Shown: in pieces, positions 1-7,792 of the stretch
Position numbering within the stretch: position 1 is the first letter of the stretch
Layout of the letters: each line of letters begins with the position of its first letter
NCBI GenBank assembly: GCA_035652095.1
Contig: DASREM010000051.1
Span: 1 to 44,865, forward strand
Direction of reading: 5' to 3'
Length of the DNA stretch: 44,865 nucleotides
Origin: DASREM01 sp035652095
GTDB lineage: Bacteria > Acidobacteriota > Terriglobia > Terriglobales > Acidobacteriaceae
Program-made: the position numbers and the translations under genes
Notes under the pieces: generated by a model
The model's input: the letters and a program-made list of their open reading frames with translations, nothing else
The model's database searches: none
Told to the model about the DNA's origin: nothing

Positions 1-53
1 AGCATTGCAATCTGCTGGTAGCGCGTGTGTAAATCACAACCTACAATCTTCAT
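1..53 (-). CDS. IS110-family transposase, 5' fragment cut by window edge
   Basis: The reverse complement of the first 53 bases opens with ATG at 53-51 and reads MKIVGCDLHTRYQQIAM. This is the characteristic N-terminus of IS110-family DEDD transposases: the Asp after GC is the first catalytic acidic residue of the RuvC-like domain. A purine-rich Shine-Dalgarno (GGAGGAAAGGAG) lies about 10 bases upstream, at roughly 65-76. The rest of the gene lies off the left edge, so intactness cannot be judged. It points away from rpe. The fragment is short, but the start motif and ribosome site agree. An IS1111-subgroup member is equally possible. Confidence 0.72.
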   Translation of the reverse strand, partial: MKIVGCDLHTRYQQIAM

Positions 54-165
54 GTGCTCGGCTCCTTTCCTCCGAGCCTTGGTTCTGAGCGTTCCAAGTT
101 TACTCAGAGGCTTTGGAGCCGACACGGTTATCTAATCAGCCCAAGAAACCAGGCACCCCATCTCC
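1..165 (-). mobile_element. Probable IS110-type element end, including non-coding leader
   Basis: The transposase start at 53 implies that the element's upstream non-coding end extends rightwards. Positions 54 to about 165 have no gene. On the minus strand they contain short inverted repeats: CTGAG/CTCAG, with an offset CTTGG/CCAAG pair, at about 82-108. In the IS110 group the non-coding end upstream of the transposase encodes the guide (bridge/seek) RNA, so this stretch may do so. I could not find the outer boundary; the limit at 165 is a guess from where the rpe leader seems to begin. Confidence 0.35.
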
Positions 166-217
166 CCACGACACAATCAAATCGCGCTCCGGCGAGGCCT
201 CAGGTTCTGGGCCTGCA

Positions 218-226
218 TGTTAAAAT
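218..226 (+). promoter_or_regulatory. Candidate extended -10 promoter for rpe
   Basis: TGTTAAAAT matches an extended -10 (TGn plus TAAAAT). Its end is 30 bases before the TTG start of rpe, giving an expected transcript start near 233 and a leader of about 24 bases. No good -35 is seen 17 bases upstream, as is usual for extended -10 promoters. This is a sequence match only. Confidence 0.35.
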
Positions 227-256
227 CTGGGTAAATCCTCTGCAGAGAGCCCAGGT

Positions 257-931
257 TTGATTGAACTAGCGCCGTCCATTCTGTCCGCCGATTTCGCGCG
301 TTTGGGAGAGCAGGTCCGCCTGGCTGCCGAAGGCGGCGCCACGGTCGTCCATGTGGACATCATGGATGGACACTTTGTGCCGAACCTGACTATCGGGCCT
401 CCGGTTGTGAAGTCCCTGCGCAAGGCCACTGAGTTGCCGCTCGACTGCCACCTGATGATCGAGAACCCCGACCAGTTCATCCCCGACTTCATCGAAGCCG
501 GCGCCGACTGGGTCTCGGTGCACCAGGAAGCCTGCCGCCACCTGAACCGCACATTGCACCTGATCCGCAGCCATGGCGCCCTGGCTGGAGTGGTGATCAA
601 TCCGGCAACCCCGGTGGACACGCTTTGCGAGGTGCTCGATATGGTGGATTACGTCCTGGTGATGTCGGTGAACCCGGGGTTTGGAGGACAGAAATTTATC
701 CCGAGTACCCTCCATAAGATGAAGCGGCTGGCGGGTTTACGGCAGGAGCGCGGCTACAATTACCGCATCGAGGTAGATGGCGGTGTCGCCCTCGATACGG
801 TGGGCGAGGTGGTGCGGGCGGGGGCAGAAATTCTGGTCGCTGGCAACGCGGTGTTCGGCTCCGGTGATCCAAAGAATAATGTCCAACAACTTCTGAAGGC
901 GGCCGCAGAGGCTACTCTGCTGAAGGTCTAG
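257..931 (+). CDS. rpe: Ribulose-phosphate 3-epimerase
   Basis: Interconverts D-ribulose 5-phosphate and D-xylulose 5-phosphate in the pentose phosphate pathway (cytosolic TIM barrel, metal dependent). The 224-residue length is normal for the family. Visible family residues include the N-terminal APSILSAD motif, metal ligands H32, D34, H65 and D174 (D34 and D174 also act as the acid/base pair), the SVNPGFGGQ phosphate-loop motif at 137-145 and EVDGGV at 172-177. The start is TTG at 257, chosen because APSILSAD normally lies within the first dozen residues and no ATG is better placed; the ribosome site is weak. It is followed after 52 bases by the BamD-like gene on the same strand, with a weak hairpin between. 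Confidence 0.95.
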   Translation: MIELAPSILSADFARLGEQVRLAAEGGATVVHVDIMDGHFVPNLTIGPPVVKSLRKATELPLDCHLMIENPDQFIPDFIEAGADWVSVHQEACRHLNRTLHLIRSHGALAGVVINPATPVDTLCEVLDMVDYVLVMSVNPGFGGQKFIPSTLHKMKRLAGLRQERGYNYRIEVDGGVALDTVGEVVRAGAEILVAGNAVFGSGDPKNNVQQLLKAAAEATLLKV

Positions 932-932
932 T

Positions 933-956
933 CTGCCGGCCGGGCAGGTCTTTACT
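933..956 (+). terminator. Weak hairpin with T-rich tail after rpe
   Basis: CTGCC (933-937) pairs with GGCAG (943-947) around a five-base loop, followed by GTCTTTACTTT. The short stem suggests partial termination at most between rpe and the lipoprotein gene. Confidence 0.35.
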
Positions 957-983
957 TTAGGTGCGGGAAATCCGAGGTCCCAT

Positions 984-2465
984 ATGTCACGTCGTATTCC
1001 GATCCTTTTTCTTTTGATGGTGCTGGCGGTCAGTGTCGCCTGCACCAACAAGAAAGTTAACAATCCGCTGGCGAACGTGGGATCGAAACAGCCCGATAAG
1101 GTTCTATTCGACCGCGCCATGGATGCGCTCAAGCACAACCGCTTCGACGTGGCCCGGCTGACGCTGCAGACCCTGATCAACACCTATCCCGATTCCGAGT
1201 ACATCGCGCGCGCCAAGTTGGGCGTTGCCGATTCCTGGTATGTAGAAGGCGGGTCCACCGCGCAGGCGCAGGCGGAGATCGAGTACAAGGATTTCATCAC
1301 CTTCTTCCCCAACATGCCGGAGGCTGCCGAAGCGCAGTTGAAGATCGCGAACATCCATTACCAGCAGATGGAGAAGCCGGACCGCGATTTCACGCATGCC
1401 GCGCGCGCGGAAGAAGAATACCGCAACCTGATCCTGCAATGGCCCGACAGCAAGCTGGTTCCCGAAGCCAAGCAGCGCCTGATGGAAGTGCAGGAAGTGC
1501 TGGCCCAGCGCGAATTCGGCGTGGGACGCTTCTATTACCTGCGGCAGTCGTATCCGGCAGCCATTGCGCGGCTGCAATCGGTAGTGGATAAATATCCGCT
1601 GTACAGCGGAGTGGACGAAGCCTTGTTTCTTCTGGGGCAGTCGTACGAAGGAGAGATTGCGCGTGTGCGCGCGAGCCCGTCCAACAAGCGCAACGAAGCC
1701 GAACGAGCGCGCATGATCCAGCACTTCACCAACGGCGCGGTGGACGCGTATTCGAAAATCCTGACCCGTTATCCGTTGATGGAGCGCGCCGAGGACGCGA
1801 AACAGCGCCTGGTGGCCTTGCATCACACGGTGCCGCGTCCGACCCGGGCCGCGGTGGCTCAGAACAAGGCCGAGGAAGAAAGCCGCAAGGGCACAGGCAT
1901 GTTCGGGAAGATGGTGGGCAACTTCAGCAAGCACCCGGACGTAGCTTCCGCGACAAAGGTGGGTGAGCCCAGCCTTGCCGATCCGCAGCCCCTGGGTGCC
2001 AAGGAAGTGGTAGACCAGGCTACGCGTGCGATGAAAGGCGGAAGCGCGAACGACAACAATTCCGTGGCAGTTGAAACCGTCAACAACGGCGCGCCTCCGC
2101 CGAACCAGGCGGCGCCACGTTCCGATGCGGCGGTTGAAGTCGAGAATCCCGGGAGTGGGAGCGAGACCACAACGCCGCCTCCGACGACTGCGACCGATGG
2201 CGCAGGCGCCGCAGCGGATACCGGAGAGTTGAAACCGAACGTTGCCGCCGATCCTAATGAACTAAAGCCCAACGTGGACAGTGGCGGACAGACGCTTCCG
2301 CCGCCGCAGCAGGTGAATGAGCTGAGTCCGGAAAATCAGGCTGCCCCCGCGGGAAATGAGGCAAACACGGCTTCGTCATCCAGCCAGGATGTGGCTGATG
2401 ATGCGACCATCGCGTCCAGCAAGAAGAAGAAAAAGAAGGGCATTAAGAAGATCGTACCGTTCTGA
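984..2465 (+). CDS. bamD: BamD-like outer-membrane assembly lipoprotein with long C-terminal tail
   Basis: The protein has a lipoprotein signal peptide whose lipobox ends at Cys20 (LAVSVAC), then TPR-type repeats (about residues 38-290) with the BamD/YfiO pattern: FDRAMDALKHNRFDVA, then LINTYPDSEYIARAKLGVADSWY. BamD is the essential TPR lipoprotein of the BAM complex that inserts beta-barrel proteins in the outer membrane. The protein is 493 aa against about 240-300 aa for typical BamD. The extra ~200 residues are a Pro/Asn/Ala/Thr-rich, probably disordered tail with a duplicated GELKPNV/NELKPNV motif and a run of six lysines near the C-terminus. The ATG at 984 has GAGGT five bases upstream. 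The alternative is a generic tetratricopeptide lipoprotein, but repeat phase and lipobox favour BamD. Confidence 0.82.
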   Translation: MSRRIPILFLLMVLAVSVACTNKKVNNPLANVGSKQPDKVLFDRAMDALKHNRFDVARLTLQTLINTYPDSEYIARAKLGVADSWYVEGGSTAQAQAEIEYKDFITFFPNMPEAAEAQLKIANIHYQQMEKPDRDFTHAARAEEEYRNLILQWPDSKLVPEAKQRLMEVQEVLAQREFGVGRFYYLRQSYPAAIARLQSVVDKYPLYSGVDEALFLLGQSYEGEIARVRASPSNKRNEAERARMIQHFTNGAVDAYSKILTRYPLMERAEDAKQRLVALHHTVPRPTRAAVAQNKAEEESRKGTGMFGKMVGNFSKHPDVASATKVGEPSLADPQPLGAKEVVDQATRAMKGGSANDNNSVAVETVNNGAPPPNQAAPRSDAAVEVENPGSGSETTTPPPTTATDGAGAAADTGELKPNVAADPNELKPNVDSGGQTLPPPQQVNELSPENQAAPAGNEANTASSSSQDVADDATIASSKKKKKKGIKKIVPF

Positions 2466-2483
2466 AGACAATCCATTTAGCTG

Positions 2484-2507
2484 GACACGGGCAGGCTCGC
2501 CCGTGTC
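2484..2507 (+). terminator. Perfect 9-bp hairpin downstream of bamD
   Basis: GACACGGGC (2484-2492) and GCCCGTGTC (2499-2507) form a perfect stem with a six-base loop, 18 bases after the bamD-like stop. There is no T-run, so it may be a Rho-independent terminator of the no-U-tract type or a 3'-end stabiliser. Confidence 0.5.
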
Positions 2508-2643
2508 GGCCGGATGGTGGCTCTCGATTACCTCCTCGGTTACCAGAAGGGTCTGACCCGTCGTAACGTGCTTAGTGCCGTAGTGTCATTGACTTAGGCT
2601 CGGGGACAAATTACTTTCGCGGTATCCCCCACGAAGGAAACCC

Positions 2644-4548
2644 TTGGCTCGCAGAGTCCTCCTTGCCGACGACAGCGTGACCGCCCAGAACATGGGGCGC
2701 CGAATTCTTATTGATGCGGGTTACGAAGTCATTACCGTGAATAACGGGTCGGCGGCTTTGAAGAAAATCGCTGAGAACAAGCCCGACCTGATCATTGTAG
2801 ATGTGTACATGCCGGGCTACGGCGGGCTGGAAGTCTGCTCGCGGGTCAAGGAAACCAAGGAAACTTCACGCATTCCAGTCCTGCTGACCGTGGGTAAGCT
2901 GGAACCGTTCAAGCCAGAAGAGGCCCGCAAGGCGCGCGCCGACGCTTTCATCGTGAAGCCTTTCGAAGCCAGCGAACTGCTGACTGCGCTCACCAAGCTC
3001 GAAGACAAAATCGTGCCCGGTCCCGAACCCTACAAGCCCGGACGCTTTGCCAAGGCACTAGCGTCGGTGGAGGGCTCGGCGGACAAGGCAGAGAGTTTCG
3101 GCGATGTGGAATCGGGATGGAAGAACCGTCTGACTATTCCTCCTCCCCACATGAAGCCGGCGGCGCACGCAGAGCCCGAGCCGGAAGCAGTGAAGCCGGC
3201 GGCGGCATCCGTCGAACTGGGACGGGAGGAAGACTTCAAGCCGGCGGAACCTCGCGGTTTCGAGCGTCCTCTGCCGGCGGGATTGCCGCAGGATATTCGC
3301 CCGGAGGAAATTGCTGCAATCGCCGCCGCTGCGGCCGCCCTGCGCGGAGACCTGAAGCCGGAAGAGAAGCCTGCAGTTTCGGAAGTATCGGTCGAAGAGC
3401 CGCAGCAAGCTGAGTCACCCGCGCCCCCCGAGGCAATCGCAGAAACGCAACCGCAATGCGAGGAGACTGCAGGCGTTGAGGCGGTTGCCGCCGAGGTTCC
3501 GAGAGAAGAGGAGCCGGTCGCGCAAGGTGAAGTTGTGGCAGAGGCGAAGCCATCGGAACAGCCCGAGGCGGAAAAAGTCACTGGGCATGACGCCGAGGTA
3601 CTGGCAGCGCTGGCATCGTTGACGCCCGCGAACGGTGATTACAGTTCTGAAACGCGGGAGGAAGAACCGGTTACGGTGGCAGTCGGAGCGGCAGTGCCGG
3701 AGCTTGAGGCGGTTGGCGCGAGCTATACCGGTCCGCGCTGGATCGCTGAGGCGATCTCGGTTCCGATTGAAGAGGCCACCCGGCCGCTGGAACAGGAGAT
3801 GTATAAAGCCTTCGCCGCCTTCGCCGCCGCAGATGGCTTGAAATTGCTGGGGGCTGTCGAACTTGCTGCGCCGCCTGCCGAGGCTGTTCCCGAGCCAATT
3901 GCACCCGCAGAAGCCGATGCGGTTGCCGAGCCTTTAGCCCTACCGACTTCGGAACCCGTTGTCGCGGCCGAGAGCGCGATGGCCGCGGCTGCGGGAGCAG
4001 GCGAGATTGCAGCCCCGGTGATCTCGCAGGACGTGAGCGCGCTCGAAGTACCCGCCTCCGAGACGGCAGAGGGTGAGCCGCGCCGGGAAGCAGAGTTGGC
4101 GGCGGCATGGGAAAATTGGCGCCACATCCGGCAGACGATTATCGGGCCAGACACCGCCCCCGCCATGACCGAACCCGAAACTGCCGCGGAAGTGAAAGAG
4201 GAAGCCGCTCCGGTCGAGGCGAGGATCGAAGAAACGAAAGTCGAGGAACCTGAGACAGCAGAGTCGAAGGTTGAAGAAGCGAAGCCCGACGAAGCGGTTG
4301 CAGAAATTGCTCCAGCCGAAGTACAGATCGAAGAACCCCAGCCAGAGCCGGTTGCCGAAGCCGTGGTCGCCTCACCTGAGCCCCAGCCTGAAGCGAAATC
4401 GGATTCCGAGACCGAGTCCGGAGACCAGGCCGACAGTCCGGAAGCTATTGCCAGCATCGTGGACGACATGCTGGCCGACCTGAAGCCCAAGCTGATGGAA
4501 GAACTCTCCAAGAAACTCTCGAAGGGCAAGAAGAAAAAGAAATCGTAA
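2644..4548 (+). CDS. Response regulator receiver protein with long acidic Ala/Glu/Pro tail
   Basis: Residues 1-125 form a CheY-like receiver with the acidic pair D9/D10, phospho-acceptor D53 (LIIVDVYMPG), switch T82 and conserved K105 (FIVKPF). From about residue 150 to 600 the protein is low-complexity and rich in Glu, Ala, Pro and Val, with no recognisable output domain. The end carries a short predicted helix (about 605-625) and a terminal lysine cluster. Total length is 634 aa. Architecturally it resembles gliding/pilus polarity regulators such as FrzS only in being a receiver plus a disordered tail; function is not assignable. The start is TTG at 2644, with GAAGGAAA 7-14 bases upstream, and the N-terminus fits the receiver beta-1 strand. 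It is separated from the BamD-like gene by 178 bases containing a hairpin, so it probably has its own promoter. Confidence 0.85.
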   Translation: MARRVLLADDSVTAQNMGRRILIDAGYEVITVNNGSAALKKIAENKPDLIIVDVYMPGYGGLEVCSRVKETKETSRIPVLLTVGKLEPFKPEEARKARADAFIVKPFEASELLTALTKLEDKIVPGPEPYKPGRFAKALASVEGSADKAESFGDVESGWKNRLTIPPPHMKPAAHAEPEPEAVKPAAASVELGREEDFKPAEPRGFERPLPAGLPQDIRPEEIAAIAAAAAALRGDLKPEEKPAVSEVSVEEPQQAESPAPPEAIAETQPQCEETAGVEAVAAEVPREEEPVAQGEVVAEAKPSEQPEAEKVTGHDAEVLAALASLTPANGDYSSETREEEPVTVAVGAAVPELEAVGASYTGPRWIAEAISVPIEEATRPLEQEMYKAFAAFAAADGLKLLGAVELAAPPAEAVPEPIAPAEADAVAEPLALPTSEPVVAAESAMAAAAGAGEIAAPVISQDVSALEVPASETAEGEPRREAELAAAWENWRHIRQTIIGPDTAPAMTEPETAAEVKEEAAPVEARIEETKVEEPETAESKVEEAKPDEAVAEIAPAEVQIEEPQPEPVAEAVVASPEPQPEAKSDSETESGDQADSPEAIASIVDDMLADLKPKLMEELSKKLSKGKKKKKS

Positions 4549-4585
4549 TGGTCGAGCGCGGTTCGATTGCTGGGACGATTAGGCC

Positions 4586-4622
4586 CGAGCGGACGCGTGA
4601 CACGTGAGAGTCTGTCCGCCCG
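4586..4622. terminator. Hairpin between convergent genes
   Basis: CGAGCGGAC (4586-4594) pairs with GTCCGCCCG (4614-4622) with one mismatch. It lies in the 133-base gap between the receiver gene (plus) and the PQQ-like gene (minus). No clear T-run on either side; a likely bidirectional transcription end. Confidence 0.4.
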
Positions 4623-4681
4623 GCACCCATCTTGGTTGTACTGACCTGAGATTCAATTCCTTATGTCTCAAGAATTGCAAC

Positions 4682-6160
4682 TCACGGGAGATTGGTGATG
4701 TTGCTCACTCCGCAACTTGTGATGTCGATGCCTTGAACGAATGCACCGCAGGAGTTCCCATTCAGATTGCGTGGCAGCGTGACCACCCCGTTCGCATCCG
4801 CCGTTTTGCTTCCGAAAAGGCGAGCACGTGACAAACCTAGTACCGTTCCGCTACAAGCGCCGCCGGTCAGTGTCGTCGAACCCGCACGCTTGCTGGCATA
4901 AATCTGCGCGGTTCCGTTAGGCGTCAAGCCTGTCAGTTTGAGAGTGGCCGACCCGGGGCAAGCGCCGGTCACGCTCAACGACGGGCCTCCGCCATTCACA
5001 GAAAGAGCCAGCAATTGATTGGTACCGCCGATCTGAGTCACGGGCACGTACACCACCTGGCCATCGGCGCTGAAAGAGGCCGGCCCTGCGGCGCCCGCCG
5101 AAGGCCCAGTAATCGGCGACGACCAGAGCACAGCTCCGGTTTGAGCATTTACAGCGAAGATGGCTCCGTTCACCCCAAAGGAAAATACCGTGCCATACAC
5201 AATCGTCTTTCCGTCCGGGGAAATGGCGGGCTCGATTGGAAAATTCGATCCGGCCACTTCTTTCGCGGTCCATCGGACTGCGCCATCTGGGGTGAACGAC
5301 CACAGATCCTGGTAATTGTGGAAGATGTACACATTGCCCTCGGGACCGACGCTCGGTCCAATCAGCGTTCCGCTGGGAAAGGGAAAACTGAATGACCACG
5401 CAAGATCCCCAGCCGGTGTATAGGTGTAAAGCACGCCGAAGTCATGCACATGAGCATTGCCGTTCGGTGAAGCTTTCGGCCGTGATATGCCGGAATGTGA
5501 AATGCACCAGGCAAGCTGGCCGTTGAAAGTGACCGAATTGATACCCTCGCTGAAGGCGGTACATCCCGGGACCACATCTTCGGCGAAGTAGAGACGATCT
5601 CCATCCAACGGTACCGGTGTAAGACCCGTGCCCTGAAAATTGACGTACCCCGGAACATTCCAGCGCAACGTCCCGGCAGGCGTTAAGGAAAACGCACCCA
5701 AGCCGCCGCCGTCGGTAATTACATAAATGTTTCCATCGGGGCCCACCGTCGGGCCAGCCATGATTCCCTGTCCCCCCGGGGGCTCGGTGAAGGTCCAGAG
5801 CAATGTTCCCGCCGGACTGTAAGCGAACACAGTTCCGCCTGAGCCGGAGTACACGGTTCCATCCAGTCCAATATCTACCGGCTTGGGATCGCTCGACGGC
5901 TTGGTCCAAATGATTTGCCCGGCGGGTGTAATTGCGTAGAGGTCATCGGAATGGATGTAAATGGTCCCGTCAGGAGCGACTTTGGGCGCCGCTGTTTCCG
6001 GAGTGTAGGTCAGGTCCACGCTCCACAGCAACTGACCGGGAGTCTGCGCCGAGGCGGAAAATGGAAGAAAGAAAAACAGACACAACATACTTGCGAGCAC
6101 GCGCGCACAGGATGAATGGAATAGATAACGATAATTGTCATTGACACTGATGGTCGGCAT
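4682..6160 (-). CDS. Exported PQQ-like beta-propeller protein
   Basis: A secreted or periplasmic propeller of the PQQ-binding-like/quinoprotein-dehydrogenase fold. Recurrent blade motifs of the form PxGxLLWxF and DGTIYxxS/DGNIYVIT occur from about residue 40 to 390. The last ~90 residues are a separate domain with Cys pairs (TGACPGSATLKL, GGACSGTVLGLS, NSCGAFVQGIDITSCG), of a type seen at the C-terminus of other secreted repeat proteins. No dehydrogenase active-site signature was seen, so a binding or structural role is more likely than an enzyme. The longer frame starts at 6289, but ATG at 6160 has TTGGAGGAAAT just upstream and is followed by a signal peptide ending near ASAQ, so 6160 is preferred (492 aa). 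Confidence 0.82.
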   Translation of the reverse strand: MPTISVNDNYRYLFHSSCARVLASMLCLFFFLPFSASAQTPGQLLWSVDLTYTPETAAPKVAPDGTIYIHSDDLYAITPAGQIIWTKPSSDPKPVDIGLDGTVYSGSGGTVFAYSPAGTLLWTFTEPPGGQGIMAGPTVGPDGNIYVITDGGGLGAFSLTPAGTLRWNVPGYVNFQGTGLTPVPLDGDRLYFAEDVVPGCTAFSEGINSVTFNGQLAWCISHSGISRPKASPNGNAHVHDFGVLYTYTPAGDLAWSFSFPFPSGTLIGPSVGPEGNVYIFHNYQDLWSFTPDGAVRWTAKEVAGSNFPIEPAISPDGKTIVYGTVFSFGVNGAIFAVNAQTGAVLWSSPITGPSAGAAGPASFSADGQVVYVPVTQIGGTNQLLALSVNGGGPSLSVTGACPGSATLKLTGLTPNGTAQIYASKRAGSTTLTGGACSGTVLGLSRARLFGSKTADANGVVTLPRNLNGNSCGAFVQGIDITSCGVSNITNLP

Positions 6161-6306
6161 ATTTCCTCCAATTTTTTCGCGCCTTGTCGGGCGCACTCTC
6201 CCGATTGCTAAGGGGTAATCGAGAACACGATTCCGGCGCTGTCCGAGCTGTTTTGGAAGGGCTTCTCTTCCAATACTCAACACCAGCATCAGGAATGAAG
6301 TTGTGA

Positions 6307-6326
6307 GGGCTACCCGCAGGTAGCCC
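6307..6326. terminator. 8-bp hairpin after the HAF-repeat gene
   Basis: GGGCTACC (6307-6314) and GGTAGCCC (6319-6326) form a perfect stem with a four-base loop, directly downstream (minus sense) of the HAF-repeat gene's stop. A T-rich run exists only on the plus-strand side. It separates the HAF gene from the PQQ-like gene, whose own promoter must lie within 6161-6300. Confidence 0.5.
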
Positions 6327-6336
6327 CTTGTTTTCG

Positions 6337-7773
6337 CTAAAACTGTGGGAGCGCAGAACCCGCGAGCACGCCCACCGTCTTGTCGAAGACCAGCGGCGCC
6401 TTCGACGCGTTCTCCACGATGAACGCTTCGGTCCCGACGCCGCAGGGTCCCTTGAAGTTAAGCTGCACTATTCCTTGAGAGTTGGTAGTGCCTGACACGA
6501 CTGTATTCGTCCAATACTGGTCCATGAAGCGGCCGGTGACGAGGACTCCGCTCAGCTTGGCACCGGTCTCACTGGTGAGGGTGGCTGTGGCGCGGACCAG
6601 GTTGTACTCATTCTTGTTGCCGAAGGTGCAATGGCCGGGATCTTTCGGGTCCTGATGGAACTTGGCTTGGAGCACCAGCTTGCTCACCTTGATGCAGGAG
6701 GACCCGCACGCGTTCGCAGGAGTAAGCCGCATGAGCCTTCCCACCAGTCCCACCGACACCTGGGCCAGGATCTGGTTCGAGGCATTCATCGGTCCGCCGG
6801 CTACGACGGCGCTGTTGTAGGCTTTTGAGAATAAGGCATCCAGCGGCTGGTTGAGCCCGTTCGGTCCGTAGGCGATCTGCGCGCTGCCCGACACTGTGCT
6901 CGTGATGTCCTGGGCGTCATTGATCGAGCCGATCCCAGCGAGCGATTGCGGCCCGGTGCCCGTGAAATCAATCTGCTGCCATGTCCCTGTGCCGACGTGG
7001 TTGTAGCGGTAAATGTATGTGAAGGGATGCTCTGTACCGATGCCCAGGCCACGGGCCTGATCTCCCGCGTCATTGATTGCAACCGCTGAGTTCACCACGA
7101 ACCAGCCGCCCGGCGGGGCCTGGGCCATGGTGGTCACGCTCGTGGGGTCGCCAAGGTGATACCAGTGGCCGAACGTGGCCACAGTTCCGCCGGAGCTGAT
7201 CCCGAGCGGGATCTCGTTTGGGAAGCCCTGCTTGGTAAGGTCGACCATGCCGCCGGCCTCGGTCCACATGAACGGAGTCTGGAAGCCGGATAAAGCAGTA
7301 GCGTATCCAACCACTCGGTTGGTGTCGTCAATTCCGATGGCGACCGAGTGAGCGGTGCCGGGTAACAGTCCCAGATCGATGGCGGTGTAGGTACTGCCGT
7401 TCGGCTTCCATACCACCGCATCGGTAAAACCGAACACGCCAGCAGTCCCAGAGATCCATCCCTGATTGTTGATACCGGTGACGGCTGTGCCCGTAAGGCC
7501 GGGCACTGCGGGCAGGACGATTCGAACGCCAGCCTTCCAAACGACCGTCTCCAGCGGGGGCAGACAGAAGGGACCGCACCCGGTATTGGTGTAGGAGGTT
7601 CCAACCACATCGCCAGCGTCGTTCATGGCAACACCGAACGAGACTGCGGATACGAAGTCCGGCGCGTAGATTGTCTGTGCGGCCGCCTCGGAACTTCCTG
7701 CTACAACCATGGCCAGTCCGACGAGAGCAATGGCGATAATTACTAATGTCGTTGAAATTCCCCTCATGTTCAT
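6337..7773 (-). CDS. Exported HAF-repeat protein
   Basis: 478 aa with an N-terminal signal peptide (hydrophobic stretch about residues 8-27, likely cleavage near AAAQT). The body carries HAF-type extracellular repeats: SFGVAMNDAGDVVGTSYT, GINNQGWISGTAG, AIGIDDTNRVVGYA, AINDAGDQARG and GSINDAQDITST. Each blade has the I-N/D-D-x-G-x-V-x-G core together with W-K/T-x-G strands. The C-terminal ~120 residues form an Ig-like module (LVRATATLTSETGAKLSGV, then GTTNSQGIVQLNFKGPCG). No enzyme motif is seen; the cellular role is unknown. The ATG at 7773 follows AAGGAGAAATTT. The gap to the upstream peroxidase gene is only 19 bases, so the two are probably co-transcribed. Confidence 0.8.
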   Translation of the reverse strand: MNMRGISTTLVIIAIALVGLAMVVAGSSEAAAQTIYAPDFVSAVSFGVAMNDAGDVVGTSYTNTGCGPFCLPPLETVVWKAGVRIVLPAVPGLTGTAVTGINNQGWISGTAGVFGFTDAVVWKPNGSTYTAIDLGLLPGTAHSVAIGIDDTNRVVGYATALSGFQTPFMWTEAGGMVDLTKQGFPNEIPLGISSGGTVATFGHWYHLGDPTSVTTMAQAPPGGWFVVNSAVAINDAGDQARGLGIGTEHPFTYIYRYNHVGTGTWQQIDFTGTGPQSLAGIGSINDAQDITSTVSGSAQIAYGPNGLNQPLDALFSKAYNSAVVAGGPMNASNQILAQVSVGLVGRLMRLTPANACGSSCIKVSKLVLQAKFHQDPKDPGHCTFGNKNEYNLVRATATLTSETGAKLSGVLVTGRFMDQYWTNTVVSGTTNSQGIVQLNFKGPCGVGTEAFIVENASKAPLVFDKTVGVLAGSALPQF

Positions 7774-7792
7774 AAATTTCTCCTTGGACCCT

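Noticed and set aside
3030..4529. Long minus-strand frames (up to 268 codons) opposite the receiver protein
   Set aside because: They arise from the Glu/Ala/Pro codon bias of the tail (GAA/GCC read backwards gives Ser/Ala). The translation is low-complexity Ser/Ala/Gly with no domain.
4604..4831. 75-codon plus-strand frame over the end of the PQQ-like gene
   Set aside because: Most of it lies opposite the conserved Cys-containing C-terminal domain. No ribosome site.
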